Source: Toxorhynchites rutilus septentrionalis (lineage: Eukaryota > Arthropoda > Insecta > Diptera > Culicidae). From it: DNA of 64,000 nucleotides. The stretch lies in contig NC_073746.1 of assembly GCF_029784135.1 (NCBI RefSeq), positions 250,861,494-250,925,493 on the forward strand, in the 5' to 3' direction. The notes under the pieces were generated by a model that was not told where the DNA came from, searched no databases, and saw only the letters and a program-made list of their open reading frames with translations. The stretch's first letter is position 1, and each line of letters begins with the position of its first letter. A program made the position numbers and the translations under genes. Of the stretch, positions 56,001-64,000 are shown piece after piece.

Positions 56001-56613
56001 AGTTTATCATCTGGGATGCGGACTGTCGGAAGTGTTGTAGGGTTTCAGCGTTATCTATTTTAATCGTGGTTTTTGTAAATTCATTTTCTGTTTGGACAGC
56101 AATTAGAGTTCAGTGAATGTTTAGTGAATCGTCATCATTCTTTTTTGATACGATTTCGATGTCATCACCGAATTTCGTTATTTTACCGAATCTGGCTAAA
56201 TTGAAATTCATCTTCTTTGATCAATTGTGATCGAAGCTCCTAGTTAAATTTTGAAACATACGATCTAACAAATCTTGCATTTCTTCCAAATTTCTTGCAG
56301 ACATTCCATTGAAATTTTGGCAATTTATCTTCCGGCTACTGTGAAACGGTCTTGGATTCAACCAAATAAACAATTTACTATATTTCTATATTTGTAGATA
56401 ACATCCAAAAACCATTTGATTATGAATTTGAGGAAGTCTCTGATTACACTAAAGAAAACCATCAATTATTTAGACGTAAGCTTAACTATATCAATTGGCA
56501 GGGTTTATTTAGAAGTGTGGAAAACATTGAATTAGTAGTGACGACTTTTTACTCGATAATCAATGAAATAATAGAGGAGGAGATACCAACAAGACGAAAA
56601 AGAAGAAACATAA
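56001..56613. other. no gene recognised
   Basis: AT-rich sequence without ORF or element ends. A 74-codon plus frame (56517-56741) runs into the palindrome and is not a gene. Confidence 0.45.
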
Positions 56614-58302
56614 GACGGATTTCACGCCAACTCAACTGGTCATTGGCAGCACCATTTCAGATTGCAGTGAAACGTTTTGGGTGTAAAGATATTGGTCATT
56701 TAAGCAACTTTGCAAACTTGGAATATTCCAAAAATAATTAAACTACTTTTTAAAAAGGGCCAAAGTTTTTTTTTATTTTTTTTTTTAAATTTATATCTTA
56801 AAAACTATAAGACTTACAATATTTTGGTCGAAGAAGAAATTATAGGAAATCGTTCAAATTTCCATAAAAAAATATTAATTTTTTTTTTTCCAAAAACTAA
56901 AATTCAATTTTCTCAAAAACGTATTTTTTTTAAATTCTCAAAAAAAATGTGTGAATAGCCCGTACAATTATCAACAAGTCGTCCATACATCCGAAGATGG
57001 GCACTTTTACAGGAAAAAAGTTTTTCTCACAACAACTTTTCCATGTTTTTTTTTGAAAAAAAAAACAAAGAATCCTACTTTTGTTTAAAGTCAAGATAGC
57101 AATATAGTTGATTAGACAAAGTTTTAGATCTTATTAAAATATAAACTTTTGTCGAAGACGTCAACTTTCTATCTTTTATAGTTTTTAGGATATAAGTCAG
57201 TTTTGTATGAAGACTCCTGAAAAAAATAATGTTTTGCTCGAAACATTTTTGTGTGTAAATTCTCACGTTTGACATGTTCTTGGCATGTTTTTAAATAGAG
57301 AAAAGTTTGCAGAGCATTCAAAATGCGATAATTTATACATAAAAATGGAACAAATTGAACATTATTAGCATTTTTTCGAAAAAAACATGAAAAACATTTT
57401 TGTTCGGAAAACTTTTTCCATGTAAATGTGCCCATCGTCCGATTTATGGAAAACTTGTTGGAAATTTTAAGGGCTATTTATATCTATTTTTTCAGAATTT
57501 TAAAAGCATATGTTTGCGAGAAAAATGAATTTTAATTTTCAAATTTTTTTTCAATGAAATTTTTTTCAAAAAATTCTTTGATAATTTTTAAACAAAACCT
57601 AAGTAATTTCCTAAATTTCATTCATTCATTCTGAGAATTTATACACAAAAATGTTTCGAACAAAACTTTGTTTTTTTCAGGAGTCTTCATTCAAAACTGA
57701 CTTATATTCTAAAAACTATAAAAGATAGAAAGTTGACGTCTTCGACAAAAGTTTATATTTTAACAAGATCTAAAACTTTGTCTATTAAACTATATTGCTA
57801 TCTTGACTTTAAACAAAATTAGGATCAGTTGTATTTTTTTCAAAGAAAATATAAAAAAGTTGTCGTTAGAAAAACTTTTTTCCTGTAAAAGTGCCCATCT
57901 TTGGATGTATGGACGACTTGTTGATAATTGTACGGGCTATTCACACAATTTTTTTGAGAATTCTAAAAAAATACGTTTTTGAGAAAATTGAATTTGAGTT
58001 TTAAAAAAAAAATGTTGCTGTAAATTAAAAACAATAAATTTTTAAATATTTTTTTATGAAACGATTTCCTATAATTTCTTCTTTGATCAAAATTTTGTAA
58101 GTCTTATAGTTTTTGAGACAGAAATTTTTGAAAAAAAAATTTAAAAAATCTTTGGCTCTTTTCAAAAAGTGGTCCAATTATTTTTGGAATATTTCAAGTA
58201 TGCAAAGTTGCTTAAATGACCAATATGTTCACACCCAAAACGTTTCACTGCAATCTGATATGGTGCTGCCAACTCCTAAGACGAGTTGGCGTGAAATCCG
58301 TC
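56614..58302. mobile_element. 1.69-kb near-palindromic element
   Basis: GACGGATTTCACGCCAACTC (56614-56633) is exactly inverted at 58283-58302. The arms remain similar for about 650 bp on each side (56614-57262 and 57633-58302), passing through CCATTTCAGATTGCAGTGAA, ATACATCCGAAGATGGGCAC and GTCGAAGACGTCAACTTTCT. The loop is about 370 bp. ORFs in the arms mirror one another and are not genes. A decayed relative lies at 21040-21480. It is either a foldback transposon or a head-to-head duplication. A SINE inserted exactly at its right edge. Confidence 0.85.
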
Positions 58303-58589
58303 TTCTTCTTCTTCTACTTCTTCTTCATCAATGGCACTAACGTTCCTAGAGGAACTTCGCCGTCTCAACGTAGTATTACTTGCGTCATTTTTATTAGTAC
58401 TTAGTTGAGATTTCTATGCCAAATAACACGCCTTGAATGCATTTTGAGTGGCAAGCTCTAGAATACGCGTGATCACAGTGCAAGTCGGAGGAAATTTCTT
58501 TGACGAAAAATTCCCCCGACCAGAACGGGAATCGAACCCGAACACCCGGCATGTTAGTTATGACGCTAACCACTCGGCCAAGGGAGCAC
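58303..58589 (-). mobile_element. full-length tRNA-derived SINE with 7-bp target duplication
   Basis: Minus orientation: A box (complement at 58570-58580) and B box (58528-58538) intact, body identical in layout to the copy at 14632, (GAA)n tail facing left. ATCCGTC flanks it at 58296-58302 and 58590-58596. The insertion is at the edge of the palindrome, so it postdates it. Confidence 0.92.
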
Positions 58590-58639
58590 ATCCGTCAAAT
58601 CCGTCATAAACACAAAATATGCGGTTTGGTTGAATCAAA

Positions 58640-58920
58640 ACAAAAGAATCTCAAAAATGATTATGATTATTTATAAGACATACTATGACGCTAATCTCGA
58701 AAATTATTTGAACATTTGCGAACAGCTCAACTCGACTGTTGAATACGCCTTTGAAGATTACAATTAAAAAACCAGAGTCCGACATAAAGTCCAACCCAAA
58801 ACATTTCTTCAATAACATAAAAACAAAATTAAAAAGCAATAATTTTCCATCACGCATGCACCTTGACGAATCCGTGGAAGAAAGAAAATTTGCAAAATTT
58901 TTTCAAGAACAAATGAAACA
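58640..58920 (+). pseudogene. LINE ORF2 fragment between endonuclease and RT
   Basis: The plus strand reads KPESDIKSNPKHFFNNIKTK, LKSNNFPSRMHLDESVEERK and FAKFFQE. The NPK-FF-IK-K...G/N-PS-M layout followed by an acidic stretch and FA-FFQ is the linker region ahead of the RT in jockey/CR1-like LINEs. It is cut on the right by the Helitron repeat array and on the left by frame loss near 58745. Confidence 0.6.
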
Positions 58921-60405
58921 ATATTTGGCATATGGAGGTTTTAGGGTGCAATAAATGATTCTTGGTGGTTAGACTCTCCACCCCCCACAATAAGGGGGGG
59001 CTGCCATACGAATGAAACACAAATTTCTGCATTACTCGAGAATTAATCAAGCAAATGAAACCAAATAAGGCAGATGGAGGTTTTAAGGAGCAATCAATGT
59101 TTCTATGGTGGTTAGACTCTCCGCTCCCCTCTCTAAAGGGGGGCTGCCATACAAATAAAACACAAATTTCTACATTACTCGAGAATTAATCAAGCACATG
59201 AAACCAAATTTGACATGTGGAGGTTTTAGGATACAATAAATGTTTTTACGGTGGTTAGATACTCCTCTCCCCTCTCTAATGGGGGGCTGCCATACAAATT
59301 AAACACAAAGTTTTGCATTACTCGAGAATTAATCAGGCAAATGGATCCAAATTAAGCACATTGAGGTTTTAGAGTGCAATAAATGTTTCTATGATGGTTA
59401 GACTCTTCACCCCCCTCTCTAAGGTGGGGCTGCCATACAAATGAAATACAAATTTCTGCATAAATCGAGAATTAATTAAGCAAATGAAACCAAATTTGGC
59501 ATGTGGAGGTTTTAGGGTGCAATATATGTGTTTACGGTGGTTAGACATTTCACCCCCTCTCTAAGGGGGAGCTGCATACATGTATGTATAATTCGAGAAC
59601 TAATCAAGCAAATGGAACCAAATTAGGCATATGGAGGTTTTAGGTTGGACAATTAAACACAATTAAACAATTAAACACTCCACCTCCCTCTCTAAGGGGG
59701 GGGGGGGCTGTCATACAAAAGAAACACCAATTACAAGGGGCACACAAACACAAGTTTCTGCATAACTCGACAACTTGGGATGTGAGGGGTTTTGGGTATG
59801 AGAAATGTTTCTATGATGGTATGACACCCCTCTCTCCTCTGGAATGGAGAGGGGGTCCCAAAAGAATATTACACGTATTTCAACCTATAATATTCCAACC
59901 AAACATGATAATTGAAAATTTTCGAAAAATGCTGAAAGAAAAAAGGAAAATTCGGGAAATTAAATTCCCATATGTTCTACGCACGATATAACGCACTCCT
60001 ATATCTTCTTCTATGTATACCAATAAAAAAAGTATCGCCGAATGTGTTGATAAGAGCAGAACTCGAGGAAGGAATTTTCCGATTTAGGGCTGTCTTTATT
60101 CTTTTATATTTTCTGTATAAAAATTTATTCCATGTAACGGAGAAACATGTTATTTGCAAGTGGTTGAAAAATCTTGAACGAGAATTGCGTCTGAAAATAA
60201 TCTGATTTTATAATGATGAGTTTTCTTAGAAATACTAGGAATTTTATAGTAAAAGGTAAATTCAATGGGGTCGATTAGAATATCAAGAAGAACAGTTCTT
60301 CGATTGGACCCATGAACTTGCTCATAGAAAGAAAACGTGAATGTTTGAAGGTATTGATAACAAAAAACAAATTTTGGGCGGAACAAAGTTTGCTGGGTCA
60401 GCTAG
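58921..60405 (+). mobile_element. second Helitron copy, 5' end missing
   Basis: Five to six units of the 143-bp minisatellite (first marker 58927, then 59069, 59212, 59355, 59498 and a shorter step to 59626) are followed by a tail that ends GTTTGCTGGGTCAGCTAG (CTAG at 60402-60405) before T. The tail matches the Helitron at 40465 from ATTTATTCCATGTAACGGAG onward. It has an additional stretch (59900-60120) not seen there. The TCTATATG head is absent; the array abuts a LINE fragment. Confidence 0.85.
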
Positions 60406-60600
60406 TGATCAAATAAAAATCTTTCAGCTTTTCATGTAGTATCGTGGATTCAGGTTTATCACCCTGGAACAAACGATTCAATCTGTTGATCTGGGGCAAA
60501 ACATACGTCGCACCGTCCGACGCGAATCCTTCCAGACGATCCTTGTAAGGAATTTCGTCCTTATGAAACTGATCAATCATTGCATTGCAATCATTGGAAA
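60406..60600 (-). pseudogene. hAT-like transposase fragment
   Basis: The minus strand reads CNAMIDQFHKDEIPYKDRLE, GFASDGATYVLPQINRLNRL and FQGDKPESTILHEKLKDFYL. IP...L.GFASD-A and then INKLN-LFQ..KP-I..L are two motifs of hAT-type proteins (also found in domesticated ZBED-like genes), but the region that should lie between them is deleted. The frame meets the Helitron end at 60405. It is therefore a deleted, truncated relic, and may have been the Helitron's insertion site. Confidence 0.5.
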
Positions 60601-61204
60601 TGTCACGCTAAGGAAATGTCAAACACAAACGATAATAAGTAGTGTTGTAAGATTTCTGCCGATTATGTTATAATTTAAATGTAGTTCTCATGTGAAATGA
60701 TAGTGAAACCAAGGGATTTTTTTAAAGAAGCAATTGTGATAATAATTTGATAGTTATATCATCAGTGCATTAGGCATTTCAAGATATTAGAACAAAGTGT
60801 CCGAAATATGATTCAGAACGGTTCCATAATGTTGCTTTGATTAAATGTAAGAACTTTCAGAAATGGAAAAAATGTGTGCCAATCTGTACTTTTTGACGAA
60901 AATCTGTACTCTGTTCCGTACAGAATATCTGCACCTGAAATAACGAAAAAATCTGTACCATTCCAGATAAATCTGTACGTGTGGCAAAACTGGTCCTAAC
61001 AGCCATGAAATTTCGCAATATACTTATTTAGATGCAATTGGCTGTATTTGACGGAAAAATTTATCCAGCTTCACTGGCCTGTCCCCGGTAAATACCGATT
61101 TCATCGCATATTTTTTCCTAGTGTGAGATGAAATTCATCTTCTGACTTTTTCCAGAATAATTACCAATTTAATGCTACCCTTCAACGCAACTCGGTCCGG
61201 AATC
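60601..61204. other. no gene; short direct repeats
   Basis: AATCTGTAC recurs at about 60882, 60900, 60950 and 60971. No coding signal. Confidence 0.5.
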
Positions 61205-61893
61205 CGATTAGAGCCGTTTTTTTTTTTGGTTGTATTCTTATCTGTTCATAGTTCAGTGTTATGGAGAGAAAAATCTAAAAATTTTCGGAAAACTCTGAAG
61301 GAAAATATTAAAATATTAAAATATTAAAATTTGGAAAATTAAATTCCCATATGTTTTAGTCCATCCAATGTTTGCACTAACGAAATTGATCTTTGTTCGA
61401 AAGTGAAAACGGATTTTTAAGTGAAATAACGCAATCCTATGTCTTCTGTCTACATAACCAAAAATATGTCGCCAAATGTGTTACTAAGAGCGAAACTCAA
61501 GGGAGGAATCGTCCGATTTGAGCTGTCTTTATTTCATTCCATTCGTCTCTGTCCACAGATCAATGTTACGGCGAGAGAAGGAAAATGATAAAATTTGGAA
61601 AATTGGTTTCCCATATGTTCCAAAATCACATCGTGATAAGTGTTATTGATGAATTCGATGGTTGCGTTAGTGGAATTGATCCTTGTTTGAAAGTGGTAAT
61701 GGGTTTTCAGGAAGAATAACGCGTGTTTTAACGTGTTTAAGCATTCAAATAACATCAAGTAGATTCATAGATTCACAGATTGCTTCACACCACCAACTAC
61801 AGTGTTCAATTAACGAATAGTTCGGAGATTGAATTAAACCTTCGCTTAGTAGAAAAACACCAATTTTGGCCGGAAGAAGTTCGTCGGCTCAGC
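61205..61893 (+). mobile_element. diverged Helitron 3' region
   Basis: AAATTAAATTCCCATATGTT (61337), AATGTGTTACTAAGAGCGAA and CGTCCGATTTGAGCTGTCTT correspond to 59958-60100 in the Helitron copy. The end GGCCGGAAGAAGTTCGTCGG/CTCAGCAAGT is a decayed form of GGGCGG...GGTCAGCTAGT. AATTTGGAAAATT-CCCATATGTT occurs twice (61330 and 61594), so two old tails may be merged. No protein. Confidence 0.6.
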
Positions 61894-62246
61894 AAGTATT
61901 TTATAGATTCTTTACCTTCTTTGAACATGAACTCTTCTTTCGCGTTTATTTGTTTCTAAATATTTAATAATTTCCAAATGTAGATATTAAAATTGTTTTA
62001 CAGATGAATGGTATCCGGGTAAATCTTACACAACGCTTTTAGCACACTTTCGATATCCGCTAGCCACCGGAAATCAGAAATAATATCATGAGATTAATTA
62101 AATTTCCCCATCAAATGCAAATGAATTGAGATAAATTGCTTGATTCGATCCTTCCATTCTTCCTCTGTGAAAACCCTCGAATGAAGTATAAGAGGAGAAC
62201 AATGTATGTTATGTTGTGTTTTCTTCGAAATATTCCAACAAGTTGT
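61894..62246. other. no gene recognised
   Basis: AT-rich sequence. The minus frame 62094-62294 overlaps the element to the right and its end (NMRQNGT) is part of that repeat. Confidence 0.4.
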
Positions 62247-63908
62247 ACCGTTTTGTCTCATATTCCGAACAGTCTCAAAATCAGAACACTTCATTTTTAA
62301 ATGTAAATTTACTACACTTTAATGTTATAAATAATTGAATAATGAAAATACAGACATTCTTTGAGGTATAGGCTTCATTTTGACACCATTTACATCTATC
62401 GATACAGCCTATAATTTACAATATTAGACATTTGCAAAAAAGTGACAGTCAAAATCAATGATAAAATGTTTGCGTTGGCAAATTCCGTAAAAAACAAGCA
62501 TCGTTCATATTTCAGTTTTTGTAGTTGTTTCAACTATTTTGTTTGTTGTTTTCATGTTAGCACTTAACAGAATGTATGAACCTACAATAAATGGGTGAAA
62601 AAAATGATATTTTATGCAGAAAACTTCATTGAAGTAGTGTTCGGAATATGAATCAAGTTTCTACGCATGATTCAAATTCCGAACACTTATTTTCAAATGT
62701 AAATTTACTGAACTTTGATGTTATAAATAGTTGAATAATCAAAACCCTGGAATTCTTCGGGTTGTAGCCTTCATTTTAACATCATTTACCGGCATCGATA
62801 CAGCCAATAATTTATAATATTAAGCATTTGCAAAAAAAGTGACAGTCATAAAAAAGATAAAATGTTTGCGTTAGCAAATTCTGTAAAAAACAATCATCGT
62901 TAATTTTTCATTTTTTTTTAGTTTTTTCAACTATTTTGTTTGTTGTTTTCGTGTTAACACATTAAGGACCGCACGTTTTGGGGCAAACTTGAACGCTTCA
63001 TTTGTTCGGATTCCACGAATGAGATCGTTTCCTTCGATGTGGATGAGACGAAGGCGAGGCATCGGTAGGCCTTGTTAGATTATTGAGAAACCAAGGATTT
63101 AACCTTCAAGTGTAGCAAACACTAGTTATTTCGTGATCCATCCGTAACAGACGAAACGCGAAACACGAGAAATCTCGGGAGCGGTGTTAAGTGCTAGAAA
63201 TGGTAAGAATCTACAATTAATGGATGAAATAAAATGATGTTTCATGCAGAGATCTTCATTAAAATTAGTGTTCGGAATATGAATTAAATTTCTACGCATG
63301 ATTCAAATGGCGAACACTTTATTTTTAAATGTGAATTGACTGAACTTTAATGTTATAAAATATTTTAATATTCAATACTCTGACATTCTTTGGGTTATAG
63401 ACTTAATTTGACCATTATTTACAGGTATCGATACTGATATAGCGCCCTTCGTCCCGAAACCATGTAAACTATAAGAAACAAATACAATCAATAATTACAA
63501 AAGCAAAATCCAATTTTTCTTTGCAAGCATAACATTTTTCCAAAAGAGCTAAAATTTTTCCAAAAAAGAGCTAGCTAATTGGCTTTAATTTGATATATCT
63601 ATCGTATGAATCGGTCCAGTAGTTTAAAAGGTACGATTTTTTGAAAAAATTGCATTTTTGCTGTTCGAAATTTGAGACAAAAGTGTTCGGAATATGTTCG
63701 GAATTTGAGACAAAAGTGAATAAACATATTTTTAGTTTTTCACCATGAATATGTATTTGTAAATCAATTTTATTGTAGTCAAATGCAAAAGAAGGCTTCA
63801 TTGTATCCAAAAATCAAATTATTCTCGCGAAGGAGTACCATTATGAGTAATGATACACTGTTTAATGACCATCAAAGCTTAAGTGTTAGGAATATGAGAC
63901 AAAACGGT
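62247..63908. mobile_element. TIR element built on a 396-bp tandem repeat
   Basis: ACCGTTTTGTCTCATATTCC/GAAC (62247-62270) is inverted at 63885-63908 with one mismatch. Inside, a unit of about 396 bp repeats: AAATGTAAATTTACT at 62299 and 62695, then a third partial unit at 63328. TTCGGAATATGA and GAGACAAAAGTG motifs recur near the right end. No transposase was seen. The two ORFs that share NMRQNG at the edges are the TIR read from both sides. Confidence 0.65.
62966..63186. mobile_element. TTAA-flanked insert in the tandem repeat
   Basis: Between TTAA at 62962-62965 and TTAA at 63187-63190 lie 221 bp, richer in G and C, that interrupt the third 396-bp unit. Without them the unit period is restored. 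TTAA duplication is the hallmark of piggyBac-type elements, but the ends (GGACCGCACG and GGGAGCGGTG) share only a short inverted ACCGC, so the class is tentative. Confidence 0.45.
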
Positions 63909-64000
63909 ATTCATTGTTGTATTCCAATCAGAAATTCTGAAATGTGTAAAATTGTTTTGCATATCTTGTGCTAAAATCTTCACGCTCATCTTAAAAGTCA

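Noticed and set aside
58113..58404. ORFs ending in Leu or Phe runs near 58300
   Set aside because: They run through the complement of the SINE's (GAA)n tail.
1..64000. Endogenous viral elements, which are common in Aedes genomes
   Set aside because: None of the frames I read resembles a flavivirus, rhabdovirus or other viral protein; all recognisable proteins are from transposons.
1..64000. CRISPR-like arrays from the regularly spaced repeats at 40.7 and 58.9 kb
   Set aside because: Unit length is 143 bp with no unique spacers; these are Helitron minisatellites in a eukaryotic genome.

Overview
The window is AT-rich, repeat-dense eukaryotic DNA with almost no coding capacity of its own. Everything points to a mosquito, most likely a culicine such as Aedes: tRNA-derived SINEs ending in (GAA)n, Helitrons with a 143-bp minisatellite that start TCTATATGTATA and end CAGCTAG|T, an irritans-type mariner, Tc1- and pogo-type DNA transposons, and RNase H-bearing LINEs. 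The genus is an inference from element types; nothing in the window fixes it. No viral integration, rRNA, CRISPR array or real tRNA gene was seen.

Host genes. Only two segments look like host exons, both on the minus strand. One at 2668-2804 has a strong acceptor, an ATG one base later, a signal-peptide-like start and a GTAAGT donor. The other is a 48-nt microexon at 55156-55203 with consensus sites on both sides. They could belong to one gene with very long introns, or to two genes. Less AT-rich, transposon-poor blocks (about 1.86-2.45, 11.1-12.3, 17.9-18.6, 28.9-29.6, 36.9-37.6, 41.9-44.2 and 54.3-56.0 kb) are the best places to look for regulatory DNA or further exons. Long ORFs in them resemble nothing I recognise.

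Layout. 0-5.4 kb: host-like sequence, a SINE tail, the signal-peptide exon and a possible spliced transcript or LTR. 5.8-10.2 kb: a Tc1-like element with long terminal inverted repeats (TIRs), a tRNA-like SINE head, and a larger weak-TIR element. 12.6-17.8 kb: a LINE RT fragment fused in frame to a poly-Asn microsatellite, a 95-bp-repeat element, a SINE, and a pogo-like remnant split by a 3' LINE end with an 11-bp target-site duplication (TSD). 19.2-26.6 kb: a Tc1 element nested inside a foldback, a 493-bp SINE with a 13-bp TSD, a perfect 31-bp hairpin and a cluster of inverted AT-rich repeats. 26.6-34.3 kb: two degraded LINEs. 34.7-41.8 kb: a second 95-bp-repeat element, a mariner broken by a LINE insertion, and a complete non-autonomous Helitron. 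44.8-53.9 kb: a LINE RT fragment, three interlocked pogo-type TIR pairs, two transposase wrecks, an internally deleted pogo element and a long foldback. 56.6-63.9 kb: a 1.7-kb near-palindrome, a SINE with a TSD, a second Helitron beside a hAT-like coding fragment, and a TIR element built on a 396-bp tandem repeat.

The elements do not act together as a pathway. They record layered insertion into what looks like intronic or intergenic host DNA. All recognisable transposases and reverse transcriptases are frameshifted, truncated or interrupted, so none looks autonomous. The feature most likely to matter biologically is the number of long inverted repeats (about 57.5, 53.4, 26.0, 19.5, 6.4 and 23.1 kb), which, if transcribed, would fold into double-stranded RNA suited to endo-siRNA production.
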